This document shows, in pieces, positions 20,027 to 29,200 of a DNA stretch of 64,000 nt. The position numbers were made by a program, and so were the translations under genes. The DNA is from an uncultured Gemmatimonadota bacterium (GTDB lineage: Bacteria; Gemmatimonadota; Gemmatimonadetes; Gemmatimonadales; GWC2-71-9): positions 10,367 to 74,366 of the forward strand of contig CAMPKP010000002.1 of NCBI GenBank assembly GCA_946887295.1, read 5' to 3'. The notes beneath the pieces are model-generated. The model worked only from the letters and a program-made list of their open reading frames with translations. It did not search any database and was not told the origin of the DNA. Every line of letters begins with the position of its first letter. Positions within the stretch are counted from its first letter, which is position 1.

Positions 20027-20055
20027 TTGAATCCGACTCCTAACGGCCTTACTTT
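20027..20055 (+). promoter_or_regulatory. Predicted promoter for the nuo operon
   Basis: TTGAAT at 20027-20032 and TACTTT at 20050-20055 are spaced by exactly 17 bases. The -10 ends 39 bases before the nuoA ATG. The match is moderate, but it is the only candidate in the 197-base dcd-nuoA gap on this strand. Confidence 0.45.
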
Positions 20056-20094
20056 CTGCGAGATACGACACGAACACCACTCAACCGGACGCTC

Positions 20095-20460
20095 ATGCTA
20101 CAGCCGTACATTCCGGTCCTCCTGCTGGTCGCGTTCGTGATCGCCAACGCGATCATGATGCTGGCCGTCTCGCACCTCCTCTCGACCTACCGGCGGACCC
20201 CGACCAAGCTCGCGCCGTACGAGTCAGGCATGCCGGTGCTGGGGGACGCGCGGGATCGGTTTTCGGTGAAGTTCTACCTGGTCGCGATGCTCTTCATCAT
20301 CTTCGACATCGAGACCGTGTTCATGATTCCGTGGGCCGTGGCGTTCCGGCAGATGGGTGACATCGCCGGCCTGCTCATCATCGAGATGTTCGTCTTCATC
20401 GTCATCCTGGCGGTGGGGTACGTGTACATCTGGAAGCGTGGAGCATTGCAATGGGACTGA
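20095..20460 (+). CDS. nuoA: NADH-quinone oxidoreductase subunit A
   Basis: NuoA is a small membrane subunit of respiratory complex I near the quinone cavity. The 121-residue protein has three predicted transmembrane helices (about 7-30, 60-82 and 88-110). The conserved loop [20 protein letters not shown] and the acidic FDIETVF in the second helix are typical. It is the first gene of a complete nuoA-N cluster in the standard order, and nuoB begins 10 bases before its stop. Confidence 0.95.
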   Translation: MLQPYIPVLLLVAFVIANAIMMLAVSHLLSTYRRTPTKLAPYESGMPVLGDARDRFSVKFYLVAMLFIIFDIETVFMIPWAVAFRQMGDIAGLLIIEMFVFIVILAVGYVYIWKRGALQWD

Positions 20461-21080
20461 CCAACCCCGCCGTGCAGGATCGCGGGGAGGAGACCACCAG
20501 TATCGCCGCGGTCTCGCCCAACTGGGTGACCACCCGGCTGGACTTCCTCACCAACTGGGCCCGGGCCAACTCCCTCTGGCCGATGCCGTTCGGCACCGCG
20601 TGCTGCGCCATCGAGTACATGGCCACCGCGGCCAGCCGGTTCGACATCGCGCGGTTCGGGATGGAACGGCAGGCGTTTTCGCCCCGGCAGGCGGACGTGC
20701 TGATCTGCGCCGGCCGGCTGCCGTTCAAGCTCGCCCCGGTGATCCGCCGGATCTGGGATCAGATGCCGCAGCCCAAGTGGTCCATCTCCATGGGCGCCTG
20801 CGCCTCGTCCGGCGGCATCTTCGACAACTACTCGATGGTGCAGGGCATCGACACCATCATCCCGGTGGACGTCTATGTCCCCGGCTGCCCACCCCGCCCC
20901 GAAGGCCTCATGTACGGCATCCTCCTCCTGCAGAAGAAGATCAAGGGAGAGAGCTTCACCGACGAATCCCTCCGTGACGAGAAGCTGGTCGGCCCTTCCG
21001 GACTGTTCCTGCCCGCCGAGCGGGTGGACGAGCTCTCCGAGCCGTTCGGCAACTCGGTGCATCAGACCCGCTCCGCATGA
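20451..21080 (+). CDS. nuoB: NADH-quinone oxidoreductase subunit B
   Basis: NuoB holds cluster N2, the last iron-sulfur centre before quinone. The 209-residue protein has the tandem cysteines [10 protein letters not shown], the third in MGACASSGG and the fourth in [11 protein letters not shown]- and C-terminal extensions beyond the core are modest. It overlaps nuoA by 10 bases. A copy of an interspersed repeat lies between it and nuoC. Confidence 0.96.
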   Translation: MGLTNPAVQDRGEETTSIAAVSPNWVTTRLDFLTNWARANSLWPMPFGTACCAIEYMATAASRFDIARFGMERQAFSPRQADVLICAGRLPFKLAPVIRRIWDQMPQPKWSISMGACASSGGIFDNYSMVQGIDTIIPVDVYVPGCPPRPEGLMYGILLLQKKIKGESFTDESLRDEKLVGPSGLFLPAERVDELSEPFGNSVHQTRSA

Positions 21081-21099
21081 GGCGTCGTAATTCCCGGCG

Positions 21100-21130
21100 T
21101 GTCATCCCGAGCGCAGCGAGGGATCTTGTG
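21100..21130. repeat. Interspersed intergenic repeat copy in the nuoB-nuoC gap
   Basis: The 31-base stretch contains GTCATCCCGAGCGCAGCGAG then GGATCTTGTG, with ATCCC and GGGAT as short inverted ends. From general knowledge, close variants of this sequence (CATYCCGAGCG(A/C)AGCGAGG) are widespread between genes in many bacterial genomes and give spurious peptides like RSLAALGMT on the other strand; that peptide is visible here. It ends 14 bases before the nuoC ATG. I saw no second copy in the window. Confidence 0.6.
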
Positions 21131-21144
21131 TGCCGAGCCGACGC

Positions 21145-21771
21145 ATGACGACACCGGCCACCGTGTCCTCCAGCGTCCCGGCGCTCCGCGCCGAGTTCGG
21201 TCCGGCGATCGAGCGCCATCTCGTCTCCTGCGGCGACACCATCGTGTATGCCAGCAGGGCGCGGAGCCATGACGTGCTGAGCTGGCTCAAGCAGGCTCCC
21301 GGCCAACGGTACGACTACCTGACCGATATCACCGCGGTGGAGTACCGCGATCCGGAGCGGCCGCTCGAGGTGGTCTACCAGCTCCGGTCGCTGCCCCGGA
21401 AAGCCGACCTCCGGGTGAAGGTCGCGCTCGACAAGGACCAGCCGCTCGAGGTCAGGTCGGTGGTGGACCTCTGGCGCGGCGCCGACTGGCTGGAGCGTGA
21501 GGTCTACGACATGTTCGGCATCGCCTTCGCCGGACACCCCGACCTGCGGCGCATCCTGATGTGGGAGACCTACGCCGAGGGCTATCCGCTGCGGAAGGAT
21601 TTCCCGCTCCGGGGCCGCTTCAGCCGCGCGGAGCAGACCCGTCAGGCCCTCGCGGCCAATCCCGAAGCCCACTATTCCCTGGAAGAGCTGTCCATCGCCG
21701 AGGCGTTCGACGAGCTGCCGCCCGACATGCGGGAGCGGCTGGCGCGCGGCGAGCGAGGGTTTCTGAAATGA
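21145..21771 (+). CDS. nuoC: NADH-quinone oxidoreductase subunit C
   Basis: NuoC is a peripheral-arm subunit of complex I that packs against NuoD. The 208-residue protein has YDYLTDITAVEY, VVDLWRGADWLEREVYDMFGI, the hallmark of the 30-kDa family, and GYPLRKDFPL. The ATG at 21145 is preferred; a GTG at 21130 in frame lies within the intergenic repeat. NuoC is separate from NuoD here, unlike the NuoCD fusion of enterobacteria. The stop overlaps the nuoD ATG by 4 bases. Confidence 0.93.
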   Translation: MTTPATVSSSVPALRAEFGPAIERHLVSCGDTIVYASRARSHDVLSWLKQAPGQRYDYLTDITAVEYRDPERPLEVVYQLRSLPRKADLRVKVALDKDQPLEVRSVVDLWRGADWLEREVYDMFGIAFAGHPDLRRILMWETYAEGYPLRKDFPLRGRFSRAEQTRQALAANPEAHYSLEELSIAEAFDELPPDMRERLARGERGFLK

Positions 21772-23063
21772 GCCTGCGGACCGTCGAGATGGCGCTCGCG
21801 ACCCCCGGCCTCGACCGCGACGGCGCGCCCACCCGCGTGCCCCTCGGCGTCGGCGGCGCGGAGCCCGACACCTACGCCGACGACTTCGGCGCCGAGCGCA
21901 TGCTGGTGAACATCGGGCCCCAGCATCCGGCCACCCACGGCGTGCTGCGCCTGGTGCTCGAGCTGGAGGGGGAGACGGTCAAGCGCTGCATCCCCCACCT
22001 CGGCTATCTCCACTCCGGCTTCGAGAAGCTGGGCGAGTACCGCCACTACAATCAGATCATCCCCCTCACCGATCGCACCGACTACCTCTCGCCCATGGCC
22101 AACAACGTCGGCCTGGCCCTGGCGGTCGAGAAGCTGATGGGGCTGCAGGTCACGGAGCGCTGCCAGGTGCTCCGGGTGATCGCGTGCGAGATGAGCCGGA
22201 TCATCTCGCACCTGGTCTGGCTCGGCACCACCGGGATCGATCTGGGCGCCTTCACGCCGTTCCTCTGGTCGTTCCAGGAGCGGGAGCGGATCTACAATCT
22301 CCAGGAGATGTGGACCGGGGCCCGCCTCACGACCAGCCTCACCCGGGTCGGCGGGCTCATGGCGGACATCCCCGACGGGTTCGAGGCCGGACTCCGGGAC
22401 TTCACCCGGACGTTCCCCGACACGCTGCGCGAGGTGGACACGATGTTCACCCGCAACGCCATCTGGATCGGCCGCACCCAGGGCGTGGGCGTGCTCACGG
22501 GCGACGAGGCGACCAACCACTCCCTGTCGGGGCCGATGCTCCGGGCGAGCGGCGTGGACTACGACGTCCGGAAGGACCGCCCCTATCTGGGCTACGAGAC
22601 CTATGACTTCGACGTGCCGGTCGGCGAGCACGGCGACATCTACGACCGCTACCGGGTCCGGCTCGAGGAGATGTGGCAGTCGAACCGGATCCTGGAGCAG
22701 GCGCTCGACCGGCTGGCCGATCTCCAGGGGGCCCCGATCAACGTGGACGATCCCCGCGTCATCCTGCCCCCCAAGTCGCGGGCGATGAGCGACATGGAGG
22801 CCATGATCTTCCACTTCAAGCAGGTGATGGAAGGAGTGAAGCCGCCCGCCGGTGAGGCCTATATGGGCATCGAGAACCCCAAGGGCGAGCTGGGCTACTA
22901 CTTCGTCTCGGACGGCACCGCCAAACCGGTGCGATGGCGGATCAGGCCGCCCTCGTTCATCAACCTGTCGAGCCTGCCGCGGATGTGTGAAGGCGCGCTG
23001 CTGGCGGACGTGATCGCCATCAACGCGAGCGTGGACATCGTCATGGGGGAGGTCGATCGATGA
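21768..23063 (+). CDS. nuoD: NADH-quinone oxidoreductase subunit D
   Basis: NuoD forms much of the quinone-reduction pocket together with NuoB. The 431-residue protein has GPQHPATHGVLR near residue 50 with the quinone-site His, HLGYLHSGFEKLGE, the GEAYMGIENPKGELGYYFVSDG stretch in part, and RPPSFINL. The first 40 residues before the core vary among homologues. It starts at ATG 21768 (ATGA with nuoC) and overlaps nuoE by 4 bases. Confidence 0.96.
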   Translation: MSLRTVEMALATPGLDRDGAPTRVPLGVGGAEPDTYADDFGAERMLVNIGPQHPATHGVLRLVLELEGETVKRCIPHLGYLHSGFEKLGEYRHYNQIIPLTDRTDYLSPMANNVGLALAVEKLMGLQVTERCQVLRVIACEMSRIISHLVWLGTTGIDLGAFTPFLWSFQERERIYNLQEMWTGARLTTSLTRVGGLMADIPDGFEAGLRDFTRTFPDTLREVDTMFTRNAIWIGRTQGVGVLTGDEATNHSLSGPMLRASGVDYDVRKDRPYLGYETYDFDVPVGEHGDIYDRYRVRLEEMWQSNRILEQALDRLADLQGAPINVDDPRVILPPKSRAMSDMEAMIFHFKQVMEGVKPPAGEAYMGIENPKGELGYYFVSDGTAKPVRWRIRPPSFINLSSLPRMCEGALLADVIAINASVDIVMGEVDR

Positions 23064-23589
23064 GCGGGGCGCACGGCGCACACGCGGGGCACGGGACGGC
23101 CCCGGCCGAGGAGTACACGCCGGTGTTCACCGGCCCGGCCCGGGCGCGGCTGGAACAGCTCTTCAGCAAGTATCCGACCAAGCAGGCCTGCCTGCTCCCC
23201 GCGCTCTGGATCGTCCAGGAGACGCGCGGCTGGATCTCCGAGCAGGCGATCGGCGAGGTGGCGGACGTGCTGGAGCTGACGCCCGCCTACGTGAAGGGCG
23301 TGGTCACCTTCTATACGATGTACCACACCCACCCCGTCGGGCGGCACTTCGTGCAGGTCTGCACCACCAGCCCCTGCAACATCTGCGGGGCGGAGGACGT
23401 GGTGAAGGCACTGCTGACGGCGACGGGATGCGGCGAGCTGGGGGCCACCAGTCCCGACGGCCGCTTCACCGTGATCGAGGTGGAATGTCTCGGCGCGTGC
23501 GGATTCCCGACGCCGATCCTGGTGGACGACGATTTCATCGAGAACGTGACCCCGGAGAAGGTCCCGGGCATCGTGCAGAGGTACGAGTA

Positions 23590-23590
<1 letters not shown>
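23060..23590 (+). CDS. nuoE: NADH-quinone oxidoreductase subunit E
   Basis: NuoE is the thioredoxin-fold [2Fe-2S] (N1a) subunit of the NADH-dehydrogenase module. The 176-residue protein has the ligand cysteines in CTTSPCNICGA and ECLGACGF. The N-terminus is unusually rich in His, Gly and Ala (MSGAHGAHAGHGTAPAEE) and probably flexible. It overlaps nuoD by 4 bases and nuoF by 1 base. Confidence 0.95.
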
Positions 23591-24897
<1,307 letters not shown>

Positions 24898-24907
24898 GGC
24901 GGGCGAT

Positions 24908-24956
24908 GATCCATCACGAGGGGCACGTCGCGGTTTTCGTGTCGTCGTGGTGGATC
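24908..24956. repeat. Inverted repeat in the nuoF-nuoG gap, likely an interspersed repeat relic
   Basis: GATCCATCACGA (24908-24919) pairs with TCGTGGTGGATC (24945-24956) over 12 bases with one G-T pair, around a 25-base loop. The right side, TTTTCGTGTCGTCGTGGTGG, resembles a repeat (complement CCACCACGAAGACACGAAAA) that I know from many intergenic regions of environmental bacteria. It could also act as an RNA hairpin between nuoF and nuoG. No T-run follows, so it is not a terminator. Confidence 0.5.
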
Positions 24957-24982
24957 CTTCGAGGAACCCAAACGGGAAGACA

Positions 24983-26563
24983 ATGGCAGACGAACTGGTC
25001 ACCGTAACGATCGACGGAATGCAGGTCGCGGTGCCGAAGGGCATCCCGATCATCGAGGCCGCCAAGCAGGCCGGCATCCTCGTGCCCCACTACTGCTACC
25101 ACCCCTCGCTGCCGTCGCCCGCCGTCTGCCGGATGTGCCTGGTGGAGGTGGAGAAGGCGCCCAAGCTCATGCCGGCGTGCGTCACCGCCGTGGCCGAGGG
25201 CCAGGTGGTGCACGTCAACAGCCCCAGTGCCAAGCAGGCGCGCGAGGGGGTGCTCGAGCTTCTGCTCATCAATCACCCGCTCGACTGCCCGATCTGCGAC
25301 CAGTCCGGCGAGTGCGAGCTCCAGGACTACGTGTTCCAGGAGGGCCGCGCCGGCACCCGCTACCGGGACTACGCCAAGCGGTACAACCCGGTCGAGGACT
25401 TCGGCCCCGACGTGCTGTATGTCCCGAACCGCTGCATCCTCTGCACCCGGTGCGTCCGCTTCATGGAGGACGTGGCCGATACCCCGGTGCTCAACGTGTC
25501 CGAACGTGGCGACCGGGCCTACATCGGCATCTCGGAGCAGCAGCGGCTGGATCATCCCTGGGCCGGCAACGTGGTGGACCTCTGCCCGGTCGGCTCGCTC
25601 CTCTCCAAGGACTTCCTGCACAAGGCCAGGGCCTGGGACCTCGACAAGACCGCGAGCGTCTGCCCCGGCTGCACTCAGGGCTGCAACATCAGCATCGACA
25701 CCCGCGACGAGGTGGTGGTGCGGATCCGGCCCCGGCCGAACCTCGAAGTGAACCGCCACTTCATCTGCGACTACGGCCGGATGAACTACCGCTGGATGAA
25801 CCGCGGAGACCGGGTCGAGGCCCCTCTGGTCCGCGACGGCTCCCGCCACGTGGCGACCGACTGGGACACCGCCCTCGACCGGCTCGGCCAGGTGGTTCGC
25901 GGTGCCTCCGGGGGCGTCGTGATCCTGGCCTCCGGCCGTGCCTCCACCGAATCCCTGGGCCTGGTGCGGCGGATGGTCGATCGGCTGGAGGTGACCGCGG
26001 CGGTGCAGGTGCCCCTGGGTGACGAGGCGCCGCTGGCCGGGATCCCGGGGCTCGCGCTCCGCCGCGAGCGGGCGCCCAACCTGGCCGCCGCGGAGCTGCT
26101 GGGCTACGGCGTCCACTGGGAAGCGGCGATGCGCGAGGTGCTCGGCGCCGCGCTGGTGATCGTGCTCGACGCCGATCTGAGTCCCGAGGACGAGGCCGCT
26201 CTGGCGGCGGCGCCCGGGATCGTCGTGATGCTCGCGACCGTCATGCCCGAGGCCAGGAACGCGGACCTGATCCTGCCGATCACCAACATGGCCGAGGAGA
26301 ACGGGACCTACGTGAACCGCGACCGGCGGATCCAGCGCTACCAGCAGGCCAAGGCACAGCCCGGCATGGCTCGGCCCGCCTGGTGGGTCGCCGGCGAGGT
26401 GCTCGCCGGCCCCGGTCCCGACCCTTCGGCCCCATCCACCGCCGCGGAGGCGTTCGCGCTGCTCGGGGAGCGCTGGCCCGTGTTCGCCGGGATCGGGCAC
26501 GACGCCATCGGCTACACCGGGCGGCCGCTGGCGGAGGCCGCCGGGGCGGGGGGCGTGCGATGA
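24983..26563 (+). CDS. nuoG: NADH-quinone oxidoreductase subunit G, short form
   Basis: NuoG carries several iron-sulfur clusters of complex I. This version has 526 residues, well below the 780-910 of Thermus and E. coli. The [2Fe-2S] ligands (YCYHPSLPSPAVCRMC), the His-Cys3 N5 site (INHPLDCPICDQSGECELQ) and the N4 site (CILCTRCVRFMEDV) are in the first 200 residues. The extra N7 ligands CPGCTQGC and the later HFICDYGR are also present. The molybdopterin-like C-terminal domain is truncated to part of its usual size. The ATG at 24983 was chosen over one at 24947 that falls in the inverted repeat. The stop overlaps nuoH by 4 bases. Confidence 0.93.
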   Translation: MADELVTVTIDGMQVAVPKGIPIIEAAKQAGILVPHYCYHPSLPSPAVCRMCLVEVEKAPKLMPACVTAVAEGQVVHVNSPSAKQAREGVLELLLINHPLDCPICDQSGECELQDYVFQEGRAGTRYRDYAKRYNPVEDFGPDVLYVPNRCILCTRCVRFMEDVADTPVLNVSERGDRAYIGISEQQRLDHPWAGNVVDLCPVGSLLSKDFLHKARAWDLDKTASVCPGCTQGCNISIDTRDEVVVRIRPRPNLEVNRHFICDYGRMNYRWMNRGDRVEAPLVRDGSRHVATDWDTALDRLGQVVRGASGGVVILASGRASTESLGLVRRMVDRLEVTAAVQVPLGDEAPLAGIPGLALRRERAPNLAAAELLGYGVHWEAAMREVLGAALVIVLDADLSPEDEAALAAAPGIVVMLATVMPEARNADLILPITNMAEENGTYVNRDRRIQRYQQAKAQPGMARPAWWVAGEVLAGPGPDPSAPSTAAEAFALLGERWPVFAGIGHDAIGYTGRPLAEAAGAGGVR

Positions 26564-27807
26564 GCCCCGAGCTCAAGGGCTATCTCCTGCTCAGTGTGGT
26601 CAAGATGGTCGTGGTGTTCACCATCATCATGATCGGCGTGGCCCTGCTGACGCTGATGGAGCGCAAGGTCAGCGCGTGGATGCAGAACCGGCACGGGCCC
26701 AATCGGGTCGGCTGGGCGGGGCTGCTGCAGCCGGCCGCCGACGGGGTGAAGAACATTCTGAAGGAAGAGACGCTGCCCGCGCTCGCCAATCGGGGGCTCT
26801 TCATCGTGGCCCCGGCGCTCTCCTTTATCCCGGCGCTGCTGCTCTCCGCCGTCATCCCGTTTGCCGCCCCGCTGCCGGTGGACTTCGACTTCACCCTTGG
26901 CCCCCTGGGCCGGTTCGTGCATCACGGCCCCATGCCGATGGTGGTGGCGGACTTGCCGGTCGGCTTCCTCTTCGTGCTCGCCGTGAGCTCGCTCGGGGTG
27001 TACGGCATCGCGCTCGCGGGATGGTCCTCCAACAGCAAGTACGCGCTGCTGGGCGGCCTCCGCGCCAGCGCCCAGATGATCTCCTACGAGGTGGCGATGG
27101 GGCTGAGCCTCATCCCCGTCCTCCTGATGTCGGGCGACGTGAGCTTCTCCACCATCGTGGCCAGGCAGCAGGCCGGCATCTGGTACGTGATGCCGCTCTT
27201 CCTCTCGTTCTTCATCTTCACCATCGCCGGCTTCGCCGAGACCAACCGCCTCCCGTTCGATCTGCCGGAGGCGGAATCGGAGCTGATCACCGGCTATCAC
27301 ACCGAATACAGCGCGATGAAGTTCTCCTTCTTCTTCATCGCGGAGTACGCCAACGTCGTGACGGTCTGCGCCATGATCACGACGCTCTTCTTCGGCGGCT
27401 GGGACATCCCGTTCACCGACTGGGACCGCTCGGGCGGCCTGCTGCCGACGCTGGCGACCTGGCTGTTCTTCTTCGTCAAGGTCCTCTTCTGGATCTTCTT
27501 CGTGATGTGGATCCGCTGGACGCTGCCGCGGTTCCGCTACGACCAGCTCATGGCGCTCGGCTGGAAGGTCATGATGCCGCTGGCGCTGGCCTACATCATG
27601 GTGATGTGCACCGCCATCTACCTGATCGAGCGGGTGCTCGGGGTGACCGATCCGGTGATCGAGTCCCTGATCCTGTTCGGCCTCAACGTGGGCATCGGGC
27701 TCCTGGTCTTCGGGGTGCTGGACAGCGGCGTGTTCATCCGGGGCTCCGGCGCCCGGCAACGGCAGGTTCTCCCCCAGAGCGGCGCTCGCGCCGCGGCGGC
27801 GGGCTGA
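26560..27807 (+). CDS. nuoH: NADH-quinone oxidoreductase subunit H
   Basis: NuoH is the membrane subunit that anchors the peripheral arm and shapes the quinone tunnel. The 415-residue protein has eight or nine predicted helices. It shows MERKVSAWMQNRHGPNRVG near residue 31, the acidic AETNRLPFDLPEAESEL motif and HTEYSAMKF, all characteristic. A C-terminal stretch of about 20 residues is polar and Ala-rich. It overlaps nuoG by 4 bases and nuoI by 1 base. Confidence 0.96.
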   Translation: MSPELKGYLLLSVVKMVVVFTIIMIGVALLTLMERKVSAWMQNRHGPNRVGWAGLLQPAADGVKNILKEETLPALANRGLFIVAPALSFIPALLLSAVIPFAAPLPVDFDFTLGPLGRFVHHGPMPMVVADLPVGFLFVLAVSSLGVYGIALAGWSSNSKYALLGGLRASAQMISYEVAMGLSLIPVLLMSGDVSFSTIVARQQAGIWYVMPLFLSFFIFTIAGFAETNRLPFDLPEAESELITGYHTEYSAMKFSFFFIAEYANVVTVCAMITTLFFGGWDIPFTDWDRSGGLLPTLATWLFFFVKVLFWIFFVMWIRWTLPRFRYDQLMALGWKVMMPLALAYIMVMCTAIYLIERVLGVTDPVIESLILFGLNVGIGLLVFGVLDSGVFIRGSGARQRQVLPQSGARAAAAG

Positions 27808-28331
27808 TGGCGATCGGCGTCAAGGTCATGAAGCGCCCGGAGCGGCAGGTCAGCTATGTCCGGGCCACGCTCAAAGGCATGGCACTCACCTTCAAGCACA
27901 TGCTGGAGAAGAAGGTGACCATGCAGTACCCGGAGCAGAAGAGCACCGACGCGGACCACGGCATGGGCGCGTACTCGCTCTCGCCCCGCTGGCGCGGAAC
28001 CCACCGGATGCTCACCGACGAGCAGGGCCGCTCCAAGTGCGTGGCCTGCGGGCTCTGTCCCCAGATCTGCCCGGCCAACTGCATCAAGCTGGTGCCGGGC
28101 GAGGACGAGCAGGGCAACCGCTATCCGCTGATCTACGAGATCGACGAGTTCCGCTGCATCTTCTGCGGCTACTGCCAGGAGGTCTGCCCGGAGGAGGCGA
28201 TTCACGTGGGGGTCCACTTCGAGAACTCGGAGTATAGCCGGGGCCGGTTCGTCTACGACCTCGAGCGTCTCTCCTCGCAGACCCACGCCGTCTCGACCCT
28301 GTGGGACCCCTCCGATCCCGAGGGTGAGTAG
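27807..28331 (+). CDS. nuoI: NADH-quinone oxidoreductase subunit I
   Basis: NuoI is a ferredoxin-like subunit with clusters N6a and N6b. The 174-residue protein has the two motifs [15 protein letters not shown] and [12 protein letters not shown], each C-x2-C-x2-C-x3-C-P. The N-terminal amphipathic region ([14 protein letters not shown]) would rest on the membrane. The ATG at 27807 shares one base with the nuoH stop, and nuoJ begins immediately after the stop. Confidence 0.96.
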   Translation: MAIGVKVMKRPERQVSYVRATLKGMALTFKHMLEKKVTMQYPEQKSTDADHGMGAYSLSPRWRGTHRMLTDEQGRSKCVACGLCPQICPANCIKLVPGEDEQGNRYPLIYEIDEFRCIFCGYCQEVCPEEAIHVGVHFENSEYSRGRFVYDLERLSSQTHAVSTLWDPSDPEGE

Positions 28332-28889
28332 ATGACCGAGGCGGTCTTCTACGTCTTCGCGGCCATCGCGGTGGTGACCGCTTCCATGTGCGTCCTGTCC
28401 CGCAGCGCGATGTCGGCGGTGCTGTGGCTCACGGCCACGATGCTCTCGCTGGCCGCGCTCTACGTGCTGCTGGGCGCCGAGTTCGTCGCCGCGATCCAGG
28501 TGCTGGTCTACGCCGGCGCGGTGATGGTCCTCTTCCTCTTCGTCGTGATGCTGCTGAACCTGGGTCACCCGACGAGCGACATGCGGGGGCCCACCGCGCT
28601 CGCGGCGACCATCGTGATCGCCGGCCTGCTGGCCCTCCAGCTCTTCGCCCTCTGGCGCTACACCCCGGCCCGGCTGGCCGCCGAGGTGGCGCAGGCCCCG
28701 CAGCTGAGCGACCCGGCCACCGCCTTCGTGGCCGGCGAGCTGGCCCGGCAGGAGGCGCTCTCCCGCGGAGTGGTCGGCGCCGTGGCGGCGCCCCTCTTCC
28801 AGATCTATCTCGTCCCCTTCGAGATCACCTCCATCCTGCTCCTCGCCGCGATCGTTGGCGCCGTGGTGCTGGCCAAGCGGAGGATCTGA
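28332..28889 (+). CDS. nuoJ: NADH-quinone oxidoreductase subunit J
   Basis: NuoJ is a membrane subunit of the proton-pumping arm. The 185-residue protein has five predicted helices; the third contains [22 protein letters not shown], whose core [12 protein letters not shown] is the family signature. It begins directly after the nuoI stop and shares one base with nuoK. Confidence 0.94.
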   Translation: MTEAVFYVFAAIAVVTASMCVLSRSAMSAVLWLTATMLSLAALYVLLGAEFVAAIQVLVYAGAVMVLFLFVVMLLNLGHPTSDMRGPTALAATIVIAGLLALQLFALWRYTPARLAAEVAQAPQLSDPATAFVAGELARQEALSRGVVGAVAAPLFQIYLVPFEITSILLLAAIVGAVVLAKRRI

Positions 28890-29200
28890 TGACCGACGGC
28901 ACGGCCCTGCTGGGCCCGGCGCTGGGGCTCTCGGCGATCCTCTTCACCATCGGCGTCGCGGGCGTCCTCCTGCGGCGCAACGTGATCGTCCTCTTCGTCT
29001 GCATCGAGCTGATGCTGAACGCGGTGAATCTGACCTTCGTGGCGCTGGCGCAGCTGCATGGGGCCAGCGGCCAGGTGATGGTCTTCTTCGTCATGACCGT
29101 GGCCGCCGCGGAAGCGGCCGTGGGACTCGCCATCATTCTCGCCATCTTCCGGCACAAGCGGTCGGTCGACCTCCAGAACGTCAACCTGCTCCGGGGCTGA
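28889..29200 (+). CDS. nuoK: NADH-quinone oxidoreductase subunit K
   Basis: NuoK is a three-helix membrane subunit (MrpC-like). The 103-residue protein has the two conserved membrane glutamates, in [13 protein letters not shown] and [12 protein letters not shown], which lie in the proton path. The length is typical. Both neighbours overlap it by one base (TGATG). Confidence 0.95.
   Translation: MTDGTALLGPALGLSAILFTIGVAGVLLRRNVIVLFVCIELMLNAVNLTFVALAQLHGASGQVMVFFVMTVAAAEAAVGLAIILAIFRHKRSVDLQNVNLLRG

Noticed and set aside
21130..21144. GTG at 21130 as nuoC start
   Set aside because: It falls at the end of the interspersed repeat and adds five residues not expected in NuoC; the ATG at 21145 is better.
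24947..24982. ATG-type upstream start for nuoG at 24947
   Set aside because: It lies within the inverted repeat; the conserved N-terminus of NuoG begins just after ATG 24983.
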